Below are positions 51,864-60,057 of a stretch of DNA of 64,000 bases, piece by piece. Source of the stretch: PFJX01 sp964466195 (lineage in GTDB: Bacteria > Pseudomonadota > Gammaproteobacteria > Burkholderiales > Thiobacillaceae); the NCBI GenBank assembly GCA_964466195.1, contig CAYXMQ010000016.1, positions 13,235 to 77,234 on the forward strand, in the 5' to 3' direction. A program made the translations under genes and the position numbers. The notes beneath the pieces were generated by a model. The model was not told where the DNA came from. It did not search any database and saw only the letters and a list, made by a program, of their open reading frames with translations. Position 1 is the first letter of the stretch; each line of letters opens with the position of its first letter.

Positions 51864-54218
51864 TCATCGCGTTAGCCCCATGTACAGCATCGGGAGCTTT
51901 TCCGGCAGCCGTTCAACCTGGTCGAGCACAGTGAAATTCTTCACGCCGAATATGCGTGAGACATACTGATCGGCATGCGGATCGAGCGACAGGGCATAGG
52001 TGGTGACGCCATCGCGCGTCAGTTCCTCCACTGCGCGCTTGGTGTCGTGGCGTAGATATTGCGGATCGCGCACATCGTTGTCCGCCGGTTCGCCGTCGGT
52101 GATGATGAACAGAATCTTCTTCTTCTTCGGTTGCTGCTTCAGCACCGAGCCGGCGTGTCGCAAGGCTGCACCCATGCGCGTCGAGTACGAGCCATGCATT
52201 GCGGCCAGGCGCGCCTTGACCAGGTCGTTGTAGGGCTGGTCGAACTCTTTAAAGCGGTAGTAATGCACGTCGTGGCGGCCATCCGAACAGAAGCCGTGCA
52301 GCGCAAACGGGTCGCCGATGCGGTCGAGCGCGCTGGAAAGCAGCACGGTGGCGGCGCGGGTAAGGTCCATCACGCTGTAGTCGCGGCCGCGCACCTTGTC
52401 GTTGGACGACTCCGACATGTCGAGCAATACCATGACCGCCAGATCGCGTTGGCTGCGCTTGTAACGCATCATGATGCGCGGGTCGGGCTGCTGCCCCATG
52501 CGGATGTCGATCATCGCGCGTACGGCGGCGTTGATGTCCAGCTCGTCGCCGTCTTCCAGGCGGCGTATGCGCTGCATGCCCTGCGGTATCATCGATTCGA
52601 TGAGGAATTTCAGCCGCGCGATCACCGGTTTGTTGTCGTCGATGATCTTTTCGATGACTGCCAGCTCGCCCAGCTTGGGCCGGCGCTCCAGCACCGTCAC
52701 CCAGCTCGGCCGCTCGAGCTGGATCTGATAATCCCACTCGTGGTAATGCACCGGATCGGCCACCGGCTCGCGGCCCTCCAGCTCGTTGATCGTGACGCCT
52801 TCCTGATCGAGGTAGAACGGTGTTTCCAGCACCCAGATTTCTTCGGAGTCGTCGCCGGCGAATTCGTTGTTGACCTCGTTGACCATCTCCATGAGGCTGA
52901 CTTTTTTGCGCACCTGCTTGGGTTCCCAGGAGGCGAGCAGTGCCGCATCGGTATCGAACTCTTCCGACTCCCAGACCGTGCGGTTGTCGTCGCGGTAGAT
53001 CGCGCGCAGCGTGTCGGTGCGCCAGTTGAATTCCGGCAACGGTATCTGGATCAGGGTATGCGCCAACGCGACGCCAATGTTCCAGCTGGCCTGGTTGGTC
53101 GACAGATCGGGTTCGGCCCGGAATAGCGCCACGCCTTCCTGCACCCAAGGGTGCGGGTCACTGGATTGCGGTTCGAGTAATGCGCGCGCCAATCGGTTGA
53201 GCAGATCGCCGACGCATTGCGGCGGATTCGTGTCGAGCGGCGGATGCAACGCCAGCCAGGCGGTGCGCATGTTGGGAAACTGGCGGCAGGCGAGTTCTTC
53301 GACGCGTGCATCCTCGATCATTTCGATGATCGCCATCTGCGTCGGGTTCAGCATCTGCATCGACAGCGGCGCGCCGGTGAACACCAGATGCGCAGCGCAA
53401 TGATTGGCGGCCGCGCGGTAGATCTCCAGGCCTTGAATTACCGCTTCGGGCGGCGTGTCGTCGCCGTACGGCTTGTAGTCGTCGTAGGCGTCGGCGATAT
53501 GGATCAGATAACGCTCGATGTAAGGTTTCAGACCTTCCCGGTTCTCATAATCGCCGGCGGTCGGACGCAGGAAGAAGTCGCGCCCCCACATGGCGCGAAG
53601 GTAGATGTTCAGGCGGCGTTGCACATCGACGAACAGCGTCCCCTTGCGTTCGGCCTGCAACACCGAGAGTGCGTCCGGACTGCGCAACGAGAAATACTGG
53701 GTCTGGCCTTCGAAGTCCGCCTTGTAAGCCTGCGCGCCAAACATCACCCATCGGCGTAGGCCGCCCAGCGTCAACTGGGAGAGCAGGCGGTCGAGGTTTT
53801 CCAGCATCGGGCGCATGCCGCGCGGGGCCTGTGCCAGCATGATTTGCAGCACATTGAGATAGGCGCGGAACAGGTTCTCGTCGCCCAGGCGTTCAGCGGC
53901 CAGCGGTGCGGTGGCGGCAATCAGCGTCAGCACCTGGCCGGATGTTTTCGACGCCATGCCGAGCAGAGAATTCACCACTTCCGGCAACACGTCCTCGCCA
54001 ATGGCGCGCGCGACGGCAGGCATTTCCTGGACGTAGGTGACAACCAGATCATCGCCCCGCCCCAGATGGTGCAGTGCGACTGCGCCCTTCAGGTAGTTAT
54101 CCAGTCCGCGCGAAGAAAACGCACGCGCGGCCTCGTTCCAGGACGCACGCAATACTTCCTGGGCGTCGTGGGGAAGGTCTTCGAGTATCTCTTGGTACTC
54201 TTCGAGATGGATGGCCAT
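51864..54218 (-). CDS. cbbO: Rubisco activase adaptor CbbO
   Basis: The 784-aa protein has a helical N-terminal region and a C-terminal von Willebrand A domain with MIDAS motif DMSESS (near residue 590) and later TDGEPADN. With hexameric CbbQ it removes inhibitory sugar phosphates from form I Rubisco; the VWA domain contacts the Rubisco large subunit. The gene follows cbbQ by 74 bases. Length agrees with CbbO of sulfur oxidisers (~770-790). Confidence 0.93.
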   Translation of the reverse strand: MAIHLEEYQEILEDLPHDAQEVLRASWNEAARAFSSRGLDNYLKGAVALHHLGRGDDLVVTYVQEMPAVARAIGEDVLPEVVNSLLGMASKTSGQVLTLIAATAPLAAERLGDENLFRAYLNVLQIMLAQAPRGMRPMLENLDRLLSQLTLGGLRRWVMFGAQAYKADFEGQTQYFSLRSPDALSVLQAERKGTLFVDVQRRLNIYLRAMWGRDFFLRPTAGDYENREGLKPYIERYLIHIADAYDDYKPYGDDTPPEAVIQGLEIYRAAANHCAAHLVFTGAPLSMQMLNPTQMAIIEMIEDARVEELACRQFPNMRTAWLALHPPLDTNPPQCVGDLLNRLARALLEPQSSDPHPWVQEGVALFRAEPDLSTNQASWNIGVALAHTLIQIPLPEFNWRTDTLRAIYRDDNRTVWESEEFDTDAALLASWEPKQVRKKVSLMEMVNEVNNEFAGDDSEEIWVLETPFYLDQEGVTINELEGREPVADPVHYHEWDYQIQLERPSWVTVLERRPKLGELAVIEKIIDDNKPVIARLKFLIESMIPQGMQRIRRLEDGDELDINAAVRAMIDIRMGQQPDPRIMMRYKRSQRDLAVMVLLDMSESSNDKVRGRDYSVMDLTRAATVLLSSALDRIGDPFALHGFCSDGRHDVHYYRFKEFDQPYNDLVKARLAAMHGSYSTRMGAALRHAGSVLKQQPKKKKILFIITDGEPADNDVRDPQYLRHDTKRAVEELTRDGVTTYALSLDPHADQYVSRIFGVKNFTVLDQVERLPEKLPMLYMGLTR

Positions 54219-54292
54219 AAGCGTAGGCGGTGAGGCAGTGGCTAAGTAGGGCGGCGCCGAACATTGCGGCGCCCTGAGCGAACCAAACGCGG

Positions 54293-55216
54293 TTAGAAGT
54301 AGGTGGTGACGGCGGAGTCGAGGGCGTCACGCATGTCGGCGTCGTCGGTGATCGGACGGACCAACGCAACACGGCAAGCGGCGAGCGGCGCCACGCCCTT
54401 GGCGATCAGGGAGCCGGCATAGATCAGCATGCGCGTGGACAGGCCTTCATCAAGGCCATGCCCCTTGAGGTTGCGTGCGCGTTCGCCGATGTGCACCAGG
54501 TTTTTCGCCACTTCCAGGCTGACGCCGGATTCGTGTGCAACGATTTCAGCTTCGGTTTCGTGTTCGGGGTAGTTGAAGTCGAGCGCACCAAAACGCTGTT
54601 TGGTGGATTGTTTCAAATCCTTCATCAGCGACTGATAGCCCGGGTTGTATGAAATGACAATCTGGAAATCAGGATGCGCCTGGATCAGCTCGCCCTTTTT
54701 CTCCAACGGCAGCACGCGGCGCGCATCGGTCAGCGGATGGATCACCACGGTGGTGTCCTGGCGGGCTTCGACCACTTCGTCCAGGTAGCAGATGGCGCCA
54801 TGGCGGGCGGCGACGGCGAGCGGGCCGTCCTGCCAGCGGGTGCCGCTGCTGTCGAGCAGAAAGCGGCCGACCAGATCGGAAGCGGTCATGTCTTCGTTGC
54901 ACGCCACGGTGATCAGCGGTTTCTGCAGCTTCCAGGCCATGTATTCGACAAAACGCGTCTTGCCGCAGCCGGTCGGTCCCTTCAGCATCATCGGCATACG
55001 CACCGAATAAGCGGCTTCATAGAGTTCGATTTCGTCGGCGACGCCGCGATAGTACGGCTCGCGCGTGACCATGTAGGGCGCCAGCAGGTCGGCGGCCGAA
55101 CCGGTGGAGGCGGGGCGAGCGGCGGCGGGCTGCACGGACGCGCTTTGCTGCATGGCGGCGCGCGCGATGGCTTCCTGGCGCGGTGAATAGGTTCGCATGA
55201 AGGGATCGTTTTGCAT
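54293..55216 (-). CDS. cbbQ: Rubisco activase AAA+ motor CbbQ
   Basis: The 307-aa MoxR-type AAA+ ATPase has Walker A GPTGCGKT (residues 80-87) and Walker B in AICYLDEVVEA (near 140). The ~45-residue N-terminal extension is rich in Ala, Pro and Ser. It forms hexamers that, with CbbO, remodel inhibited Rubisco using ATP, and is found attached to carboxysome shells in Halothiobacillus. It lies between mcdB and cbbO. Confidence 0.94.
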   Translation of the reverse strand: MQNDPFMRTYSPRQEAIARAAMQQSASVQPAAARPASTGSAADLLAPYMVTREPYYRGVADEIELYEAAYSVRMPMMLKGPTGCGKTRFVEYMAWKLQKPLITVACNEDMTASDLVGRFLLDSSGTRWQDGPLAVAARHGAICYLDEVVEARQDTTVVIHPLTDARRVLPLEKKGELIQAHPDFQIVISYNPGYQSLMKDLKQSTKQRFGALDFNYPEHETEAEIVAHESGVSLEVAKNLVHIGERARNLKGHGLDEGLSTRMLIYAGSLIAKGVAPLAACRVALVRPITDDADMRDALDSAVTTYF

Positions 55217-55239
55217 GGCAAATACCTGGTTGGTTGCTA

Positions 55240-55512
55240 TCAGTCCGGCCAGACGCGCGAAGGAAACAACGCGCTGCCGCTATCTTGATTTCCGCTCGGC
55301 TGGTTTTTGCTGGCGGCGGGTTTCTTTGTTGCGGCCCGAGTCGGGGCAGGCTTGGGAGAGGGCGGCTTGCTGGCCGCAGGTTTTACCGCAGCTGGCTTGC
55401 TAGGCGCAGCTTTAGCCGCAACAGGCTTCTCGGTTTCGGGTTTGACAGCGGGTTGCTGGCTGGCCTTGGCCATGCGTACGCTGGCGGAGAGTTTGTCTTT
55501 CAGATTGGTCAT
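55240..55512 (-). CDS. mcdB: Carboxysome positioning adaptor McdB
   Basis: The 90-aa protein is almost entirely Ala, Pro, Lys and Ser after a short N-terminal segment (MTNLKDKLSASVRMAKASQQ), so it should be disordered and basic. A single tryptophan near the C-terminus (RVWPD) matches the invariant Trp of proteobacterial alpha-McdB. It overlaps the ParA-like gene by 4 bases, as expected for a McdAB pair. McdB links the carboxysome to the nucleoid ATPase McdA. Assignment rests on position and composition, as the sequence itself is low-complexity. Confidence 0.75.
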   Translation of the reverse strand: MTNLKDKLSASVRMAKASQQPAVKPETEKPVAAKAAPSKPAAVKPAASKPPSPKPAPTRAATKKPAASKNQPSGNQDSGSALFPSRVWPD

Positions 55513-56144
55513 GATCCGATCACCTCATTAATGATGGCTTCAATTTCATCCGCTGCCGAAGCGCCCCGGCTGCCCATTTGATATACCGAAACACCTTCCA
55601 GCGCGGCGCCGCGATAGGCGGCGCGGCGGCGCAAGGTGGCTACCAGGACCGGCATGCCGAACTCGGCCAAAGCTTCATGCATCGCCGCCGAGATGGCGCT
55701 CTTGGGCTCAAGCTGGTTGAGTACCAGATAAGCCTTCAAATTGGCGTTGACCTTTCTGGCTTCCTCGATTTCCTGCGGCAGGCGCAGACTCGCCCACAGG
55801 TCAATCGGCGATGGCAGCACCGGAATCAGTGCAACATCGCAAGCCCGCAACGCCTGTACGGAGGCATGGCTGTCTACCGAAGGGGGGCAATCCAGCACCA
55901 TATGTCGGTACGCTCGGTAATTCTGATGCAAGGTGCGTGCGTCCCACTTGCCGCCGATCTGTTTCACCGTCGCTGGAAACGGTTTGCTGCCTGAACTGGC
56001 CCATTGCAATGAAGACCCCTGCGGATCGAGATCAATCACCACGGTCTCGCCACGGCGCGACAATCCTGCCGCCAGATTCATGGCCAGCGTCGTTTTACCT
56101 GCGCCGCCCTTCTGGTTGATGATTGCCGTGACATGCGTAGCCAT
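55509..56144 (-). CDS. mcdA: ParA-type carboxysome positioning ATPase McdA
   Basis: The 211-aa ParA/MinD ATPase has the deviant Walker A KGGAGKTT (residues 12-19), the switch region DLDPQGSS and MVLDCPPS. It binds DNA non-specifically as an ATP dimer and, stimulated by McdB, spaces carboxysomes along the nucleoid so both daughters inherit them. It lies 1 base after the acRAF-like gene and overlaps mcdB, within the carboxysome locus. A chromosome-partition ParA would be longer and next to parB. Confidence 0.88.
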   Translation of the reverse strand: MATHVTAIINQKGGAGKTTLAMNLAAGLSRRGETVVIDLDPQGSSLQWASSGSKPFPATVKQIGGKWDARTLHQNYRAYRHMVLDCPPSVDSHASVQALRACDVALIPVLPSPIDLWASLRLPQEIEEARKVNANLKAYLVLNQLEPKSAISAAMHEALAEFGMPVLVATLRRRAAYRGAALEGVSVYQMGSRGASAADEIEAIINEVIGS

Positions 56145-56145
56145 G

Positions 56146-56415
56146 TCAGCTACCAGTCGGCTTGCTCAGCGCGTTGATGCGAGCGGCGAGCGCAAGCTCC
56201 TGTTCGCCTGGATCGTTGCCTTCCGCACCTTCCAGCGTGACATTGACATAAGTCGTGCCGAAATTGATGTTCTGCGGGTGCATTCCCGCTTCTTCCGACA
56301 GTGCGGCGAGCGCATCCAAAAAGGTCCGCGTCGCGCTGTAACGTTCGAACTCGAAACGTCGAAACAAAGCCAGCGGCTTTCCGCGCGCTTCCCAGCCTTC
56401 GGGCAGTTCAACCAT
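56146..56415 (-). CDS. Pterin dehydratase-like Rubisco assembly factor
   Basis: The 89-aa protein has the pterin-4a-carbinolamine dehydratase fold pattern (PEGWEARGKPLALFRRFEFERYSATRTFLDALAALSEEAGMHPQNINFGTTYVNVTL), but the catalytic histidine triad of true dehydratases is not kept: the expected HHP is MHPQ. In alpha-carboxysome operons this group (acRAF) assists Rubisco folding. It overlaps the bacterioferritin-like gene by 8 bases and precedes mcdA by 1 base. Confidence 0.85.
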   Translation of the reverse strand: MVELPEGWEARGKPLALFRRFEFERYSATRTFLDALAALSEEAGMHPQNINFGTTYVNVTLEGAEGNDPGEQELALAARINALSKPTGS

Positions 56416-56845
56416 GCTCTTCCTGCCTATTCATCATGCCGTCCAGTTCATGCACGTGGGCGAGTTCTTCGCCCAATATGCTATCCAATAGCGCGGCGGT
56501 ATCGGGGTCGCGCATGCGCTGGGCATGTGCGCTCGCCTCTTGATAGAGGCGTACGGCATCGACTTCAAGCACACGATCAGCGGCCAGCAAATCCTGCACG
56601 CTGCGGCCCAGTCGGACCGGCGGCAGCGTTCCGGCTGAGGGGGCGACTCCGAGCAGGATCAGCCGTTCCATCAGGCGTTCGGCATGTTCCAGTTCTTCGC
56701 TGGCCTCGTTGCGCAGATGTTTAGCCAATGCCTCGTCTCCCCACAAGCGTGCCAGCACGCTTTGCGCAAGGTATTGCTGCACGGCGCTCATCTCGTGAGT
56801 GAGCGCCCGTGTCAACCAGCCCAAGGTGCGCGGATCGACGCTCAT
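56408..56845 (-). CDS. Bacterioferritin-like carboxysome-locus protein
   Basis: The 145-aa four-helix protein has ferritin-like iron ligands (HEMSAVQQYL; EASEELEHAERLMERL; EEELAHVHEL type motif GEELAHVHEL). Such proteins are standard in proteobacterial cso loci between csoS1 and the acRAF gene, but their role is not settled; iron storage or redox protection has been suggested. It lacks the heme-ligating methionine position obvious in true bacterioferritins. It lies 11 bases after the last csoS1 gene. Confidence 0.85.
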   Translation of the reverse strand: MSVDPRTLGWLTRALTHEMSAVQQYLAQSVLARLWGDEALAKHLRNEASEELEHAERLMERLILLGVAPSAGTLPPVRLGRSVQDLLAADRVLEVDAVRLYQEASAHAQRMRDPDTAALLDSILGEELAHVHELDGMMNRQEEHG

Positions 56846-56856
56846 TGATCAGCTAC

Positions 56857-57195
56857 TCAGCTGAGCGTTGAGGTGAGTTCAGCGTCGCGACCGCCGCCAC
56901 TCGCTTCCGGTTTTGACGGCAGGATGCCTTCCACTTCGCTATGCACGCGGGCGATGATGTGTGCGGCGACCAGGCCGTCGCCAACACGTTCGCAAGCATC
57001 AGCACCCGCGCGCACGGCCGCGTTGACCGCACCGGTTTCGCCACGCACCAACACGGTGACGTAGCCGCCGCCGACAAATTGACGGCCAATCAGACGCACT
57101 TCGGCGGCTTTGGTCATCGCGTCGGCCGCTTCAATCGCGGGAACCAGACCACGGGTTTCAATCATGCCCAGGGCAATGCCGGTCACGTTAGCCAT
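56857..57195 (-). CDS. csoS1B: Carboxysome shell hexamer CsoS1, extended form
   Basis: The 112-aa BMC-H protein forms hexameric facets of the shell. Residues 1-94 are nearly identical to the other two CsoS1 proteins (GIALGMIETRGLVPAIEAAD; pore RQFVGGGYV). It differs by a ~16-residue C-terminal extension (SKPEASGGGRDAELTSTLS), as in Halothiobacillus CsoS1B. It is the third of three tandem csoS1 genes. Confidence 0.94.
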   Translation of the reverse strand: MANVTGIALGMIETRGLVPAIEAADAMTKAAEVRLIGRQFVGGGYVTVLVRGETGAVNAAVRAGADACERVGDGLVAAHIIARVHSEVEGILPSKPEASGGGRDAELTSTLS

Positions 57196-57239
57196 AAATA
57201 TTCTCCATTACTCAAGTACGGATCGAGTCTCGTATCCAA

Positions 57240-57536
57240 TTAGGCAGAAGGCGCGGACGGCAGGATGCCTTCCACTTCGCTGTGCACGCGGGCGATGATG
57301 TGCGCGGCAACCAGGCCGTCGCCAACACGTTCGCAAGCATCGGCGCCAGCGCGCACGGCTGCGTTGACCGCGCCGGTTTCGCCACGCACCAACACGGTGA
57401 CATAACCGCCGCCGACGAATTGACGGCCAATCAGGCGCACTTCGGCAGCTTTGGTCATGGCGTCAGCCGCTTCAATCGCGGGAACCAGTCCGCGGGTTTC
57501 GATCATGCCAAGGGCGACACCAGTCATGTTAGCCAT
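57240..57536 (-). CDS. csoS1A: Carboxysome shell hexamer CsoS1
   Basis: The 98-aa BMC-H protein differs from the product of the gene upstream only in its first few residues (MANMTGVALG versus MAEYMGVALG). The pore segment is FVGGGY. Such hexamers tile the shell facets and pass bicarbonate through a positively charged pore. The A/C assignment is by order and is arbitrary. Confidence 0.94.
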   Translation of the reverse strand: MANMTGVALGMIETRGLVPAIEAADAMTKAAEVRLIGRQFVGGGYVTVLVRGETGAVNAAVRAGADACERVGDGLVAAHIIARVHSEVEGILPSAPSA

Positions 57537-57581
57537 GTTAAAGCTCCTTAAAGTATTCGATTAAAACGGGATTTCAGAAAA

Positions 57582-57878
57582 TCAGGCAGAAGGCGCGGAC
57601 GGCAGGATGCCTTCCACTTCGCTGTGCACGCGGGCGATGATGTGCGCGGCAACCAGGCCGTCACCAACACGTTCGCAAGCATCGGCGCCAGCACGGACGG
57701 CTGCGTTGACTGCGCCGGTTTCGCCACGCACCAGCACGGTGACATAGCCGCCGCCGACGAATTGACGACCGATCAGGCGCACTTCGGCGGCTTTGGTCAT
57801 GGCGTCAGCCGCTTCAATCGCAGGAACCAGTCCGCGGGTTTCGATCATGCCCAGAGCAACACCCATATATTCAGCCAT
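57582..57878 (-). CDS. csoS1C: Carboxysome shell hexamer CsoS1
   Basis: The 98-aa BMC-H protein is first of three csoS1 copies and is followed by a 45-base gap to the next. From residue 7 on it equals its neighbour. The high nucleotide identity between copies points to recent duplication or gene conversion. It lies ~130 bases after csoS4B, a gap that may hold an internal promoter or processing site for high shell-protein output. Confidence 0.94.
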   Translation of the reverse strand: MAEYMGVALGMIETRGLVPAIEAADAMTKAAEVRLIGRQFVGGGYVTVLVRGETGAVNAAVRAGADACERVGDGLVAAHIIARVHSEVEGILPSAPSA

Positions 57879-58009
57879 TTTGATACTCCTTTTTCCAACA
57901 AGTTAAGAAACGAAATCCTTACTGCACCCACTCAAGGGCAATCGCGTCCAAGCACGTATTCCCTTGCCCACCCAACACCCGTATTCAAGTCTGTTGCATC
58001 TAAAACAAG

Positions 58010-58255
58010 TTACTCATCCCAGTTGTCGATGATCCCGCAGATGGTCAGGTCAGTCATGACCTTGACATCCGGCATCGCCAATCTGGCGGCGCTGCCCGTC
58101 GTGGTAAACACCCACTTGCCGATCGGTACGCCGACCGGGTCGGTGGCGACCAGCAACGCGCCTTTTTGACTTTCCAGCACGCGCAAAGACGTCGCTTTCA
58201 GTCCCGGGACGCGGCGAGTGCAGACCAGATCATCCTTGACGCGCATGATTTCCAT
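58010..58255 (-). CDS. csoS4B: Carboxysome shell vertex protein CsoS4B
   Basis: The 81-aa BMC-P protein forms pentamers that cap shell vertices. MRVKDDLVCTRRVPGLKATSLRVLES and TDLTICGIIDNW show the EutN/CcmL fold. The ATG at 58255 overlaps the csoS4A stop (ATGA), so translation is coupled; an ATG at 58246 would also serve. CsoS4B is paralogous to CsoS4A, and its Arg/Pro insertion near residue 15 differs from that copy. Confidence 0.93.
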   Translation of the reverse strand: MEIMRVKDDLVCTRRVPGLKATSLRVLESQKGALLVATDPVGVPIGKWVFTTTGSAARLAMPDVKVMTDLTICGIIDNWDE

Positions 58256-58512
58256 CAGGCGCTGTCTCCTGTCCAATGGTCGATGATGCCGACGATGGTC
58301 AGATCGGACGGAAATTCCTTGCTGCCGGCTGCTTCCCGCGCGGCCGACGAGCCCACGCAAATCACCCAGTCACCCGGAATGCAACCCACTGCATCAACCG
58401 CCACGCTGCGCGCACCGCCGATCTTGTCCTGCACGACCAGCAGAGGACGGTGACCGAATGCGTCGATGCGGTTGGTCGATACCAAGGTTTTTTCAACTCT
58501 CACGATTCTCAT
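58255..58512 (-). CDS. csoS4A: Carboxysome shell vertex protein CsoS4A
   Basis: The 85-aa BMC-P protein starts MRIVRVEKTLVSTNRIDAFGHRPLLVVQD and ends with LTIVGIIDHW. Pentamers of CsoS4A/B close the icosahedral shell and limit CO2 leakage. The ATG at 58512 is preferred to a TTG one codon earlier. The gene follows csoSCA by 26 bases. Confidence 0.93.
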   Translation of the reverse strand: MRIVRVEKTLVSTNRIDAFGHRPLLVVQDKIGGARSVAVDAVGCIPGDWVICVGSSAAREAAGSKEFPSDLTIVGIIDHWTGDSA

Positions 58513-58538
58513 CAAACTGCCTCAGCGAATCATCCTGT

Positions 58539-60047
58539 TCAATGTCCGGAATCCCGAACATCGTCTTCAATAAACTGACAGCGCTCGCTGCCTTCATGGT
58601 CGCTGATCGCCATCTGGCAATTCAGTAAACCTTGTTTGTGCAGATGCGCATACCGCGCCTCGATGGCTGCCTTGACGCGCTTGCAGCGCAGCAGGGCGCG
58701 CTCACGCGCACCCGGTACGCGGGAGGTGTAATGAAAATGCACCAGGACCGGTATCGCCAGACCGTGTTTGATATTCAGTCCGGTAAAAATGCGTATGCCG
58801 ACATCCATGTCTGCTGCGCCTTCCTCGACCGTGTCGAGATGGGCGAAATAAAACTTGTTGCGCAACTGCAATTCGCTCATCGCTTCGCCGGCGCAGATGA
58901 AGCGCTCGTTATGGCCGATCACCGCATAGCGTCCGGCGTGATGCTGAATCACATACTCGATTTGCGACAGATTGGCTTCGAGCAGACGCAACACCAAGCG
59001 TCGTATGCCGGCCTCCATCGGGCCGCTGCCGAGGGCCCAGCCATCCGCATTTTCCGCCTTGGTTACCGCGGCTTCGATTTGGTCGCGCGCGGCCAGTGCG
59101 TTCATGCCCAGCGTTTCGCGGTACAGCGAGGCGCTTTCGACGAAACGGTAGGGACTGATTTCACCGTTTCCATCGGGTAGATGAATTCGGATCGCATCGA
59201 CGTCCGTGTCCATGCCGACCAGAAGAATGTCCGGCGCCGCACCGCGGCCGTAGGTGTTGTCGATGGCGGCGCGCAATTCATTCAAGCGTACCAACGCCAA
59301 CTCGGTCGCCTTGTGATCGTTGCTGCCGTGTGCCGCACAGCCTTGATCGCAGGGGTTCGACGTACTGTAGTGGTAAACCGCAACCTTCAGATACTTGCCG
59401 TCCTGGCACTCGGGAATGCCGCCAGTCAGGCGGGCCAACTCGCGTTGGGTCCAGTCGACGACATCCGCTTCGACATCGAACATCGCGCCGGCGTAGGCCT
59501 TGACGAAAATCGACGCATCCGGGGCCATGCGAAGCACGAACGGCAGCAGTCCTTGCAGTCGACCATCGGCGCAGGGACTGACATCCAGCGTGTGATAGCC
59601 GCATGCGCGGATGAACTCGGCATCCAGCGTCATATGCTGGCGCCAGGATTGCTGGTCGGTTTCGACCTGATCGATGCACTCCTTGAAGCTGCGGAAAATG
59701 CAGTAGGAATGCAGTGCACGCAGATTCAGTCCAGAAACCCAGGCTTCGCCCAGCAGCGAATCCGGCAATTCATAACCCAGCCGCTCCCTCGCTACGCGCT
59801 GGGCGCGCTCGACGAAATCGAGCTCGTGCTGTTCGGCGGAGAGCGCTTTCAAGGTGTCCACGATCGCAACGAAGCGGGCGCGGACGCGTTGCTCGTAGGC
59901 AGACAGGCTGCAATTCAATTGCGGGTCGACCAGCGAATGTTCGCAGGGCTGTCCCGGTGTGGCGACGCAGGCCGGATTGGCCAGTGTCGTCGTACCGGGG
60001 ATTACGCCAGCCGTCTGCATCGCGGCGAGTCTTTTGCGCGTGTTCAT
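58539..60047 (-). CDS. csoSCA: Carboxysomal carbonic anhydrase CsoSCA
   Basis: The 502-aa enzyme converts bicarbonate to CO2 inside the shell. It is a divergent beta-carbonic anhydrase: CADGR gives zinc ligand Cys159 with the Asp161-Arg163 pair, and His226 (VYHYSTS) and Cys237 (DQGC) are placed at the same spacing as His242 and Cys253 of the Halothiobacillus enzyme. N-terminal ~45 residues should link it to Rubisco. It follows csoS2 by 10 bases. The older name is csoS3. Confidence 0.95.
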   Translation of the reverse strand: MNTRKRLAAMQTAGVIPGTTTLANPACVATPGQPCEHSLVDPQLNCSLSAYEQRVRARFVAIVDTLKALSAEQHELDFVERAQRVARERLGYELPDSLLGEAWVSGLNLRALHSYCIFRSFKECIDQVETDQQSWRQHMTLDAEFIRACGYHTLDVSPCADGRLQGLLPFVLRMAPDASIFVKAYAGAMFDVEADVVDWTQRELARLTGGIPECQDGKYLKVAVYHYSTSNPCDQGCAAHGSNDHKATELALVRLNELRAAIDNTYGRGAAPDILLVGMDTDVDAIRIHLPDGNGEISPYRFVESASLYRETLGMNALAARDQIEAAVTKAENADGWALGSGPMEAGIRRLVLRLLEANLSQIEYVIQHHAGRYAVIGHNERFICAGEAMSELQLRNKFYFAHLDTVEEGAADMDVGIRIFTGLNIKHGLAIPVLVHFHYTSRVPGARERALLRCKRVKAAIEARYAHLHKQGLLNCQMAISDHEGSERCQFIEDDVRDSGH

Positions 60048-60057
60048 GCTTCTTTCC

